A DNA stretch of 64,000 nt. Origin: Streptomyces sp. NBRC 110028. GTDB taxonomy: Bacteria; Actinomycetota; Actinomycetes; Streptomycetales; Streptomycetaceae. The notes beneath the pieces were generated by a model. That model was not told where the DNA came from, did no database searches, and saw only the letters and a list, made by a program, of their open reading frames with translations. The translations under genes and the position numbers were made by a program. Positions 36,801 through 44,340 of the stretch are shown here, piece after piece. Within the stretch, counting starts at the first letter, position 1, and every line of letters starts with the position of its first letter. The DNA lies in NCBI RefSeq assembly GCF_001417735.1, contig NZ_BBUZ01000032.1, positions 62,001 through 126,000 of the forward strand. The letters run 5' to 3'.

Positions 36801-39800
36801 CCCAGGCAGGTAACGCACCGGGCGTACAGATGCAGGGCGCCGCCGACCAGACGGCCGGTGAGCAGGGTTCGGCCGTCGACACCAAGGGCCAGGAGACCGT
36901 CGCCGCGGGTCGCGACGATGCCGGCCGTCGCATGGGCGAGGACCAAGTCTATCCCGACGCTCCCAAGGAGCAGATGGAGGCGAAGGTCCCCGGCCGGCGG
37001 GGTGGCGGGGGCGGCGGTGCGCCGCAGGGCGGTGCGGCGACCGGCGCGGTCCCGCCCGAGGCCGCCTCGGAAGTGGCGGAGCACGAACGCGGACCGCAGT
37101 TCCAGGCCGCGTTCTCCGACGGCCAGAAGAGCATGTCCGAGGGCCGAAAGGCCAAGGACCGCGACTTCCGGAACGGTCAGCAGAAGCACAAGCAGCAGGT
37201 CAACGCGGAGATCGCGACCAACACCAAGAGCCAGGCGAGCGAGCGCCAGAAAGCGATGACAGAGGTCACCGCCAAGCGCGCGGACTGGCGCACGGAGCAG
37301 GACAAGGAACTTAAGTCCCTCGGCGACAAGAAGACCGAACGCCACGAGAAGATCCGCAAGGACGTCAAGGACAAAGAAGAGAAGACCGACAAGGACGTCG
37401 ACAAGGAGAAGGACGACAGCGACAAGAAGATCCGGGACAGGGGCGACCGGGCCGAGCGGGATGCCGAGAAGAAGCGCGACGCCAGCGTCAACGACTCGGG
37501 CAACTGGGTCACCAAGGCCTTCGACTGGATCAAAGAGAAGGTCATCGAGATCAAGAACGCGATCGTCCGCGTCATCAGGGAAGCACGTGACGCGGTCGTC
37601 GGCTTCATCAAGAACTTCAAGGACACGGTCGAGCGCTGGATCAACGACGCCCGCAAGGCCATCGTTGACGCGATCAAGAACTTCATCAACGACCTGATCG
37701 AGTTCGCCAAGGCGATGGTCCGGGCCGTCATCGACCTGGCCAAGCGCATCCGCAATTTCATCACGGGACTCATCGAGGCGGCGATCGCCCTCGTCAACAA
37801 ACTCGCCACCATGCTCAAGCAGGCCATCACCGACTTGTTGAACGCCCTCGGCAAGCTGCTGAGCAGCATCTTGGACGTCCTGAAGAAGGCTCTGCTCGAC
37901 GTGGTCAAGGCCGTTGTGGACGCGGTCAAACAGGTCCTGGACTTCGCCTCCAAACTGCTGGGCGCGCTCGGTGACTTCATGCTCATCGCGGTCGACTTCC
38001 TCTCCGACCCCGGGGGCTGGCTGAGCGGTGCCAAGAACTCGGCGGTGGACGGGGCGAAGAACCACCTCTTCCGCGAGGTCAAGTCGGCCGTCAAGGAGTG
38101 GTTCCAGTCCAAGATCCAAGAGATCATCGGCGTCCCCAAGGCCATCCTGGACAGGCTGCTCAAGGGCGGCTTCAGCCTGGAGCAGATCGTCAAGGAGACC
38201 TGGGACGCGATCGTCCCCCAACTCCCCTTCATCATCGGCGAGATCGTCATCACGAAGGTCATCGCCAAGCTGATCCCGGGAGCCGGCTGGGTGATGGCCG
38301 TCATCGACGCCATCCGCACGGCCATCGGCTCGCTCGGCGCCATCCTGCGCGCGATGGGCGCGGTCCTCGACTGGCTGAAGCTCGTCCGCATGGGCGGCGC
38401 GGGCCTCCTCTTCGCGAAGGCCGTCGCGGCGGGCATCGTGGCGCTCCTGGAACTGGCCTACCAGGCGTTGCTGTCCGGCATCGGCAAGTACGTCGCGAAG
38501 GTGGGCCGGCGCTTCAAGGCCATCGCCGCGAAGCTGGGTCAGGGGAAGGGTGGCAAGGGCGGCGCGGGAGGGAAGGGCGGTGCGGACGGGGAGGGCGCGG
38601 GTGGCCGGGGCGGCAAGCCGAAGCCCGACGAGAGGCCCGAGCAGCCGACCGCACCGAAAACGACGACGCGCCCGACATCAACGCCAACGACCACGAAGCC
38701 GAAGCCGGGTACCGAGGCTCCTCCCAAGAGCCCCACAACGCAATCGCACTCCCCAGCCAAACCCGGGCCCGAAACCCCCGGCAGGCCCAAGCCCACACAC
38801 GACACCAAGACCCCGGCCCCCACCACGAAGGACAAGAACGGCAAACCCAAGCCCGAGGAAGATCACCCGGACACCCGCCCAACCCCATCCCCGAAACCCA
38901 AGCCGAAGCCGGAACCCCCGGACAAGCCGAAGCCCGAGCCGCACACCGAGCCCAACCCCAAGGACGACAAATCCCCGGGCAGCCCCAAGAACGACAAGGG
39001 CCCCGAGGACCGGCCGAAGAACGACGACAAGCCCTCGACCAAGGACCCCAAGGACCAGGACCCCACCAAGCCCGGCCAGGAGGACCCGAAGAAGCCCAAG
39101 CCCGACAAGGACGGCGACAAGCCCACCAGGCCCAAGGAAGGCGACGGCAAGAAGCCCAAGCCGGACAAGGGCGGCGATAAGCCGGGTCCCCGAAAGCCCG
39201 AACCCGACAAGGACGGCCCCGGCAGGCGGCCGAACAAGAAGGGCCCCAACAAGCGCAAGCCCCACCCCGACAAGAGCGGCCCGGGCAGGCCGAAGTCCAA
39301 GCCGGAGAAGGGCAAGCAGAAGAAGGACGAAAATTCTGGGGGCGCCAAGCAGAAGAGGCTGAACAACGCAGTGGAGCGAATCCGGGCGATCCTAAAGAAG
39401 CTGCTACGGCCTGGAGTTGCGCAGGCACTTCACCGCGGCACCCTTTTAGTCCTACGACGGTGGTATCGGCTTGCCTCTCTGGAGCGGCGCGGTGGTCGCG
39501 GTCATTTTGAGGACCACGCGAGGCTGAACCCTCCGGATAAGGTGATCGACGGATTCCCTGACTCGAAAGCGAGGACGGACTACCTGGAGGAGCAGAAGCT
39601 CCCGGACCCTCAAATAACCAAGCGCGCGGAAGACCCAATTCCCGCCACGGTCGCTGACTATATGAATGGTGTCCCGAACATCTCTCGAAAGAAGACCGAG
39701 GGGGAGTTTCTCAGTAAGGTGGTCAAGGGTACGGGCGAGAAGCCGAACTTGGCAGAAGATGGTCAACCGCTCGGTTGGCAGTACGTCCTGCACAAGCAAA

Positions 39801-40489
39801 TGACAAAGGGAACCGCCTGGGTGCGTATGCATCTTCTGCCGGAAGCTCTAGGGGGGTCGGCGGGCGGAAAAAATCTGGTGCCCGCCAGGAGTCAGCAGAC
39901 CAATCTCACCTTTTACCGAGAGATCGAAGGAGATGCCTACGAGGACGTGCCAGATACGGAAAGAATGATTTGGTACGAGTCGGAGGCGCAGTTCGGTTAT
40001 GCCGACTTCCCGGGGTTCCCGAGCTATATCAAGTCGTCCTACGGAACGTATACGCACAAGAAGGGGACGGGTCGGTCCCCTCGTGACTGGGACAAAGATG
40101 AAGGCGCGAAAGATACGTATTCTCAGTCGAGTATACCCAAGCCGGATCCTGCCGAACACGGAAAACTGCCGATTAATAGTGCGGGCGCGGAGACGATAAG
40201 GAACTTCCTCGGCAAAGAGACGCTGACGGAAAGGGCGGCCAGGTATCTGGCAGGGCTCACGGGTGATGGTGCGCGCTATACCCGTGACTCTGAGAACGGC
40301 AAGGTGCCCATTCCTCGCCAGGTCTTCCATAATCCGAAAGATGTAGAGGGGTTCATGTTTGATCTGCAAAAAAACAAGAATCTGAAGGATTCCTTCAAAC
40401 TGGCGAACATCGTGCGCATCATGAAAAAGATTCGTGCTCGGAAGCGAGATATCCTGTGGGACGCTCCGTTTGAAAATTCTCGAAACTGA
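33857..40489 (+). CDS. Giant DUF4157 (eCIS core) protein with C-terminal toxin-like tip
   Basis: This 2210-residue protein has five parts. (1) A DUF4157 domain, residues ~30-120, with metalloprotease-like HELLH at 110-114, is the mark of many eCIS-loaded effectors. (2) A long acidic, Pro/Ala/Glu-rich disordered region spans ~230-880. (3) A charged coiled coil at ~1080-1210 is followed by ~340 residues of amphipathic and hydrophobic helices (~1215-1556), which could insert in membranes or act as a length ruler. (4) A Lys/Pro-rich linker covers ~1562-1825. (5) A ~385-residue C-terminal domain of different composition contains HLLPEALGGSAGGKNLVP, with His1992 and Asn2006 spaced like an HNH/beta-beta-alpha-metal nuclease. 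No signal peptide. I think it is an eCIS effector with an exchangeable toxin tip; a tape-measure role for the helical part is an alternative. Confidence 0.75.
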   Translation: MSRNQAATQDDRTARSAKRRKRKERAAGTRTPEPKAIVSGAGQPLDLSVRRELEEALGHDFGRVRLHTDRDAGQLTEMLGADAVAVGQDIFFREGTYHPGTTDGRRLLAHELLHTVQNPHGLGALRAGRDLGAVSLPQQSIEREAEGAAQELLRNGQPETHLEPQESATPGWLRYATVDADRNRMEKLDPATLVDRLANVVIRSLRGDPEDHSKRTRMQLARISDEVRDAVLDRLETRLLSSEHERVLDFVDEVEADGNLEREALDAPTVEPDQAEELLFERRRAEEKREEERRIPPAPGPEEDQATEEGAAGRTPRNGPQPKRQAGDQKQKPGTGAGARRDGNSPSGGQPGGPAPATSAAPAAAPQPQSQQQSSSSSEGRSEGSDKDEQGSGGKEERDEQGVATPSEEESAARNRPGAVDALVAGRQLKQEDKRGSEKQPTGSPTASGQDTQPPGPVSTLDGVRAQDLDGPEERVEEDPFGSGNESEVDVGGEEKSAWDIRLQPEDFLPEQDLDVSGVPTADKLDPASSATPPVPSFPAPPVTKADKVQAERDAEDAEDEAAEAEPEEDAADSATDTGPSAEADEGPEGEGGPDGFALEQTAESRPGPATTRDPKSGADPKDGPVAAQLTVQQATGTSEGGSEAREQAAKEEKGTPAAGDRTGGAQEKASQQAAGGQAAGQEPAAKEEQKETDAAPAGKSEPTADAQSPSPARDTQVTGGSNADTPGGASSGARNEPSMPAERTEAPAAEPAPSAPAPAKSAAPAPTPPKETPAAKPASGAKPTTPRSAPTPKTPPGGGGAGGGGGGGKASASAKGKKKGSAPAPNLSQVSPEAGLSTASRLKPHVALQAMTGVSGSVDRTVGDEHKALAAAPPSMQRPAGAPQTLQGKPKTDAPGQYSQDPAQKSEAPEKEDAKVTGAKEPEGQIEAEKAEEPGGWDTFKMALGFGVGKLLSWVGFKVDAQELAAKFAGLPTRDEALKQAQAGNAPGVQMQGAADQTAGEQGSAVDTKGQETVAAGRDDAGRRMGEDQVYPDAPKEQMEAKVPGRRGGGGGGAPQGGAATGAVPPEAASEVAEHERGPQFQAAFSDGQKSMSEGRKAKDRDFRNGQQKHKQQVNAEIATNTKSQASERQKAMTEVTAKRADWRTEQDKELKSLGDKKTERHEKIRKDVKDKEEKTDKDVDKEKDDSDKKIRDRGDRAERDAEKKRDASVNDSGNWVTKAFDWIKEKVIEIKNAIVRVIREARDAVVGFIKNFKDTVERWINDARKAIVDAIKNFINDLIEFAKAMVRAVIDLAKRIRNFITGLIEAAIALVNKLATMLKQAITDLLNALGKLLSSILDVLKKALLDVVKAVVDAVKQVLDFASKLLGALGDFMLIAVDFLSDPGGWLSGAKNSAVDGAKNHLFREVKSAVKEWFQSKIQEIIGVPKAILDRLLKGGFSLEQIVKETWDAIVPQLPFIIGEIVITKVIAKLIPGAGWVMAVIDAIRTAIGSLGAILRAMGAVLDWLKLVRMGGAGLLFAKAVAAGIVALLELAYQALLSGIGKYVAKVGRRFKAIAAKLGQGKGGKGGAGGKGGADGEGAGGRGGKPKPDERPEQPTAPKTTTRPTSTPTTTKPKPGTEAPPKSPTTQSHSPAKPGPETPGRPKPTHDTKTPAPTTKDKNGKPKPEEDHPDTRPTPSPKPKPKPEPPDKPKPEPHTEPNPKDDKSPGSPKNDKGPEDRPKNDDKPSTKDPKDQDPTKPGQEDPKKPKPDKDGDKPTRPKEGDGKKPKPDKGGDKPGPRKPEPDKDGPGRRPNKKGPNKRKPHPDKSGPGRPKSKPEKGKQKKDENSGGAKQKRLNNAVERIRAILKKLLRPGVAQALHRGTLLVLRRWYRLASLERRGGRGHFEDHARLNPPDKVIDGFPDSKARTDYLEEQKLPDPQITKRAEDPIPATVADYMNGVPNISRKKTEGEFLSKVVKGTGEKPNLAEDGQPLGWQYVLHKQMTKGTAWVRMHLLPEALGGSAGGKNLVPARSQQTNLTFYREIEGDAYEDVPDTERMIWYESEAQFGYADFPGFPSYIKSSYGTYTHKKGTGRSPRDWDKDEGAKDTYSQSSIPKPDPAEHGKLPINSAGAETIRNFLGKETLTERAARYLAGLTGDGARYTRDSENGKVPIPRQVFHNPKDVEGFMFDLQKNKNLKDSFKLANIVRIMKKIRARKRDILWDAPFENSRN

Positions 40490-41179
40490 GGGGCTCTTGA
40501 AATGTCTGATAATCCTTCTTATGAGGTCAGGGTCGCCGCCTCCGTGCAAGACTTGTCCGATAGTCCACTTTTTCGCTTGGGGAATCACAGTATCTCACCT
40601 CTTTCCGGGGTCCGCGCGGATGCAGGGAGTGCGGCTCGTGAGATGTCACGTGTGTTGGGGTTCCCTCTGGATGGGGTCGATCGCTTGTTTCTCGGCGCTG
40701 ACGAGATTCATGCCATTTGGCGTTCGGTGGAGGGCCCGCTCATCGTGGGGGAGTTCTGCCTCGTGCATCTCCACAAGAGCTTTACTGGTGACGAATTCCC
40801 TCCCGATGACCCGACTCTTCCCGTGTCCGACTATGCGAAGTTGGGGGCTCTCAAGGTCATCGACAGTGAACCGCACAGCGGATCAGGCAGTGTGACCGGA
40901 ATGTATGTGACAGCAAGTGATCAGCATGAGATTTGGTTCTACGACGCAGGGCTTCACCGACTGGAACGGCTGGACCTGGATTACCTTGCATACCTCGACG
41001 CCGTACTCGTGACCAAGGGTACCTGCGGTTGGCAGTATCTCTTCGCGGATGTCGACCTCAACACGACAGAAATGCACACCACCGCCGTCGGCCTCAATGT
41101 CATGCTGGAGAAATTTCCAGAGCAATTCCCGGAATACGACTATGAGCCCCTGCGGCAGAGGCTGGAGGCCCGCCTGTGA
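39330..41179 (+). other. Low-GC toxin-tip plus immunity module inside the eCIS operon
   Basis: From about 39330 (residue ~1825 of the giant protein) through the end of the next gene at 41179, base composition drops visibly. Sample 60-base lines count 47% (40381) and 52% (40501) GC, against above 70% in flanking structural genes, with more A/T-ending codons. The module starts right after the Lys/Pro linker and stops at the start of the tube-adaptor gene. This is the footprint expected of toxin-tip exchange. Confidence 0.65.
40502..41179 (+). CDS. Putative immunity protein (SUKH/SMI1-like?)
   Basis: This 225-residue protein starts 12 bases after the giant gene and is low in GC like that gene's tip. 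It has an alpha/beta make-up with FLGADEIHAIWRSVEG, SDQHEIWFYDAGLHRLERLD and LTKGTCGWQYLFADVDL, patterns reminiscent of SUKH/SMI1-KNR4 immunity proteins, though I cannot confirm the family. There is no signal or membrane segment, so it would act in the cytosol. Position after a toxin-like C-terminus is the main reason for the call. Its stop overlaps the GTG of the next structural gene (GTGA). Confidence 0.55.
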   Translation: MSDNPSYEVRVAASVQDLSDSPLFRLGNHSISPLSGVRADAGSAAREMSRVLGFPLDGVDRLFLGADEIHAIWRSVEGPLIVGEFCLVHLHKSFTGDEFPPDDPTLPVSDYAKLGALKVIDSEPHSGSGSVTGMYVTASDQHEIWFYDAGLHRLERLDLDYLAYLDAVLVTKGTCGWQYLFADVDLNTTEMHTTAVGLNVMLEKFPEQFPEYDYEPLRQRLEARL

Positions 41180-41862
41180 CCCGCTACGCCGACATCCCCA
41201 AACCCATCCGCTCCGGCATCGTCATCGTCGACCCCGACCGCGGCACCCCCCAACGCATCATCGTGCTGCAGTTCAACCCCGACACCCTGGAGCGCTCTCT
41301 CGCCCCCCAATCCGCCGGCGACCAGGCCGACAGCGGCGGAGGGGGCAGTGGAAGCGGGGACAGGAACGAGGCCCTCAGACTCAAGGGCCCCGCCCAGGAG
41401 ACGTGGAAGTTCACCGCCGAGATCGACGCGACCGATCAGTTCGAGGTGGCGGCACCCGACGGGATTCATCCGCAGCTCGCCGTGCTGGAAATGCTCGTGC
41501 AGCCCACCACGGCCAAGTTACGCGAGGCTTCGCGGCTGTCGAAGAAGGGGACCATCGAGATCACCCCCATCGAGATGCCGCTGACCCTCTTCACCTGGGG
41601 GAGCAAGCGCGTCATGCCGGTCCGCATCACCGAGCTGTCGATCAACGAGTCGGCCTTCGACGTGAACCTCAACCCCATACGGGCCTCGCTCAGCATCGGC
41701 CTCAAGGTGCTGACCGTCAGCGACCTCCCCCCGGGGCACCGAGGCGCGGAGTTGTACCTCGCGCACCTTGCCCAGAAGGAGCGGCTGGCCGCAGCAGCGC
41801 GCGGAGGGGCGCTGAGCGCGTTGGGGCTCAGCAACGGGGACATCGGGCTGGGGAGGGTGTAG
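41176..41862 (+). CDS. eCIS tube-baseplate adaptor (Cis7-like, CIS tube domain)
   Basis: This 228-residue protein resembles the contractile-injection-system tube domain of Afp7/Pvc7. It has IVIVDPDRGTPQRIIVLQFN and PDTLERSL near the start, KFTAEIDATDQFE in the middle, and PIEMPLTLFTWGSKRVMPVR followed by NPIRASLSIGLKVLT. An inserted Gly/Ser loop lies at residues 54-62. It starts at GTG 41176 within the stop of the putative immunity gene. In AFP-type systems this domain is fused to LysM; here LysM is in the next gene. Confidence 0.8.
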   Translation: MTRYADIPKPIRSGIVIVDPDRGTPQRIIVLQFNPDTLERSLAPQSAGDQADSGGGGSGSGDRNEALRLKGPAQETWKFTAEIDATDQFEVAAPDGIHPQLAVLEMLVQPTTAKLREASRLSKKGTIEITPIEMPLTLFTWGSKRVMPVRITELSINESAFDVNLNPIRASLSIGLKVLTVSDLPPGHRGAELYLAHLAQKERLAAAARGGALSALGLSNGDIGLGRV

Positions 41863-41868
41863 AGGCAG

Positions 41869-42264
41869 ATGGCCGGGATTCAACCGTACGAGAGCGCGCT
41901 GGACGGGGTACCGGGGTCGCACCCGTACCCCCGCACCAGCCGGTATCACGACGCCGAGATCGGGGTGCACACCCAGCCCGACGGGACCGAAGTGCGGTAC
42001 GTCAAGCGCCGGTTGCTGCCACCCCTCGCCGAAGCCAAAGCCGAAGCCGAAGCCGAAGCCGAGGATGAGACAGTGCCGCACACCGTCGGCAGCGGCGAGC
42101 GGCCGGACCAGCTCGCCCAGCGGTACCTCGGAGACCCCGGCCAGTGGTGGCGGATCGCCGACGTCAACCCCACCCTCGACCCCCGGGAGCTGACCGCCGA
42201 GCCCGGCCGAGAGATAGAGATTCCGCTGCCGGGCGGATTCCCCGGAGGTGGCCATGGCCGATGA
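41869..42264 (+). CDS. LysM-domain baseplate protein (second half of a split Cis7)
   Basis: This 131-residue protein has a C-terminal LysM-like unit: VPHTVGSGERPDQLAQRYLG, WWRIADVNPTLDP and the closing EIEIPLPGG. Before it, 41 residues match the YHDAEIGVHTQPDGTEVRYVKRR start common to these proteins, then an Ala-Glu repeat. It starts 6 bases after the tube-adaptor gene, and its end overlaps the hub gene by 11 bases. LysM in tail-like particles usually joins tube and spike complex rather than binding cell wall. Confidence 0.8.
   Translation: MAGIQPYESALDGVPGSHPYPRTSRYHDAEIGVHTQPDGTEVRYVKRRLLPPLAEAKAEAEAEAEDETVPHTVGSGERPDQLAQRYLGDPGQWWRIADVNPTLDPRELTAEPGREIEIPLPGGFPGGGHGR
42031..42063 (+). repeat. 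GAAGCC microsatellite coding Ala-Glu repeat
   Basis: Tandem GAAGCC hexamers (one changed to AAAGCC, last to GAGG) encode an alternating Ala/Glu-Lys run within the LysM protein. Six-base units keep the frame, so copy number could vary without breaking the gene. Confidence 0.85.
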
Positions 42265-43393
42265 GCCCGTGGGGCAGGGGCCCATCCACCTGGAACTCAG
42301 AATGGGGCCCCAGCTCACCCGCCCCGTACCGCCCGAGGTGACCGAGGCGCTGCTCTCCGCGCAGATCACCATGACCGCGGGGGAGCGGAGCGGCTTTCAG
42401 ATCGCCTTCGACCTGACCAAGAAGGGCGCGATCATCGATCGCCTGCTGCCCGAGGGGTTCTTCGACCCCCGGACCAGGGTGATCATGACGGCGGCCGTCA
42501 AGGGCACCCCCATCGTGCTGCTCGACGGCCTGATCGTGCGGCAGGAGGTCGGGGCCAGCAACCAGCCGGGGCAGACCACTCTCACCGTCACCGGCGAGGA
42601 CCTCACCCTGCTGATGGACCTCGAGGAGCGGACCGACCGGTACCCCGGCCTCCGCCCCGCCAGACGCGTCGAGCGGATCCTTCAGAAGTACAAGGACTAC
42701 GGGATCCGCACCCACATCATCGACGAGAAGATCCCGCAGACCCCCAACGTCCAGCAGCGCGTGGACTACCAGACCGGCACCGACCTCCAATACCTGAACG
42801 AACTCGCCCGCGCCAACGGGTTCACGTTCTACCTCGAACCCGGGCCGACCCCCGAGCGCTCCCTCGCCTACTGGGGGCCCGAGCGGCGCATCGGCCGGCC
42901 GCAGCACGCGCTCAACGTCAACATGGACGTCAACTCCACCGTCGACCAGCTCACCTTCGCCTACGACGGCACCGCACGGGAGGAACCACAGGCCCGGGTC
43001 CAAGACCCCAGGACCCGGGACTCCACGCTCCTCCCGCAGCCCGATATCAGCCCCCTCCGCCCGCCCCTCGGCAAACGGCCCACACCCGCGCTGAAACGCA
43101 AGACGCTCTCGGGGACGGCCAAGATGGACCGGGGGCAGGCCGAGGCCGAGGCGATGGCGCGGGCGGCGACCTCCGCGGACGCGATCTCCGGGTCCGGGTC
43201 GCTGGACGTCAACCGGCACGGGTACATCCTCCAGCCGCGCCAGCTGGTCGGCGTGCGGGGCGCCGGCAAGACGTACGACGGCGAGTACTACGTCAAGTCC
43301 GTCACCCACACCATCCGCCCCGGGTCGTTCCAGCAGAACTTCACGATCTCCCGCGAAGGACTGGTCGCCCGCAGCAGCACCGTTCGACCGTGA
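42254..43393 (+). CDS. eCIS hub protein (phage late control D / gp27-like)
   Basis: This 379-residue protein forms the trimeric hub that joins tube to spike. Family features are FQIAFDLTKKGAIIDRLLPE, the segment TLTVTGEDLTLLMDLEER, VDYQTGTDLQYLNELARANG with the conserved phage-D motif, and the C-terminal YYVKSVTHTIRPGSFQQNF. ATG 42254 with CGGAGG five bases upstream is preferred to GTG 42248. The gp5-like spike is a separate gene downstream, unlike VgrG or Afp8, where both are fused. Confidence 0.88.
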   Translation: MADEPVGQGPIHLELRMGPQLTRPVPPEVTEALLSAQITMTAGERSGFQIAFDLTKKGAIIDRLLPEGFFDPRTRVIMTAAVKGTPIVLLDGLIVRQEVGASNQPGQTTLTVTGEDLTLLMDLEERTDRYPGLRPARRVERILQKYKDYGIRTHIIDEKIPQTPNVQQRVDYQTGTDLQYLNELARANGFTFYLEPGPTPERSLAYWGPERRIGRPQHALNVNMDVNSTVDQLTFAYDGTAREEPQARVQDPRTRDSTLLPQPDISPLRPPLGKRPTPALKRKTLSGTAKMDRGQAEAEAMARAATSADAISGSGSLDVNRHGYILQPRQLVGVRGAGKTYDGEYYVKSVTHTIRPGSFQQNFTISREGLVARSSTVRP

Positions 43394-43423
43394 GTCCCCG
43401 CCAGGAAGGATCAGGACCACCAC

Positions 43424-43957
43424 ATGGCCGTTGCGCCCAACAACCGCTTCCTCGGCAAGTTCCGGGGACGGGTCCGCGACAACCAGGATCCGCTCGGCAT
43501 CGGCAGGATCACCGCCGACGTGCCGGACGTGCTCGGTGACGAGCCCAGCACGTGGGCCATGCCGTGCTTCCCCTTCGCCGGGGATCAGGGGCGCCCCGCC
43601 GGGCAGTACGTCGTGCCGTCCGTCGGGGCGGGGGTGTGGGTGGAGTTCGAGCAGGGAGATCCGAGCTTCCCCATCTGGACCGGGTGCTGGTTCGGGGCGC
43701 GGGAGCAGCTGCCGGAGGACGCGCGGCCCGACCCCGCGACCGCCCACCCCGTCGTCATCCAGACGCCCGGCAAGCACAAGTTCGTGATGTCCGACGTGCC
43801 CGCCGAGGGGATTCTCCTCCAGGCGCCCGGTGGCGCGTCGCTGAGGATCGACGCCACCGGAGTGCACATCGACAACGGCCAGGGGGCGTCCGTGTCGCTC
43901 CGCGGAGACCAGGTCGACATCAACCAGGGCCGGCTGACCGTGCCCAAGAAGCGATAA
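43424..43957 (+). CDS. eCIS spike protein (gp5/baseplate assembly protein V-like)
   Basis: This 177-residue protein has an OB-fold N-terminus (FLGKFRGRVRDNQDPLGIGR, WAMPCFPFAGDQG, VPSVGAGVWVEFEQGDPSFP) and a short C-terminal beta-helix (PGGASLRIDATGVHIDNGQG). That is the minimal needle of a puncturing device. There is no lysozyme domain. It sits between the hub and the PAAR-like tip genes, in the order expected along the spike. ATG 43424. Confidence 0.88.
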   Translation: MAVAPNNRFLGKFRGRVRDNQDPLGIGRITADVPDVLGDEPSTWAMPCFPFAGDQGRPAGQYVVPSVGAGVWVEFEQGDPSFPIWTGCWFGAREQLPEDARPDPATAHPVVIQTPGKHKFVMSDVPAEGILLQAPGGASLRIDATGVHIDNGQGASVSLRGDQVDINQGRLTVPKKR

Positions 43958-43992
43958 GCGCGGAGCACCAGCGCAAACGGGGAGGGACCGCA

Positions 43993-44340
43993 GTGCCATC
44001 CGGCAATCTCGTCAGCCACACCACCACCATCAGCTGCCCCCACGGCGGACGGGCGCGTCCGGTGTCCGTTCCGTCCTCCGGGGTGCTCCTCGACGGGCAG
44101 CCCGTGCCGGGCGCGGCCGACGCCTTCGCCGTCATCGATTGCCCGCACACCGTCGACGGGCTGCCCGTGCCGTGCACCACCGTCCGGTGGATCCCGGACC
44201 GCGACGGCGTGCTGGTCGATGGCGCACCCGTGCTGCTCGACACCACCGCCGCGCAGTGCTTCACGGCGGCCATGGTTCCCCAGGGCCCGCCGGTCGTGGC
44301 CGCCACAGGACAGGGACGACAAGGAGTGGTGTGCCAGTGA
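43993..44340 (+). CDS. PAAR-like spike-tip protein
   Basis: This 115-residue protein starts at GTG 43993 after GGAGGGA. Two similar halves are visible: TISCPHGGRARPVSVPSSGV and IDCPHTVDGLPVPCTTVRW. Both carry Cys-Pro-His triplets, and there is a later Cys, so a His/Cys metal site like that of PAAR tips is likely. The end PQGPPVVAATGQ is typical of eCIS tip-like proteins. It lies directly after the spike gene and overlaps gp25 by 4 bases. Confidence 0.7.
   Translation: MPSGNLVSHTTTISCPHGGRARPVSVPSSGVLLDGQPVPGAADAFAVIDCPHTVDGLPVPCTTVRWIPDRDGVLVDGAPVLLDTTAAQCFTAAMVPQGPPVVAATGQGRQGVVCQ

Noticed and set aside
35987..38221. Reverse open frame of ~740 codons inside the giant eCIS gene
   Set aside because: Composition (Leu/Gly/Val repeats) mirrors the forward Lys/Glu/Asp-rich coding; antisense artefact.
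38541..39344. Tandem-repeat or CRISPR-like array
   Set aside because: The repetitiveness comes from AAG/CCC/GAC codons of the Lys/Pro/Asp-rich linker; units are irregular and in frame.
42248..42253. GTG start for the gp27-like hub
   Set aside because: It falls inside the ribosome site; ATG 42254 has correct spacing.
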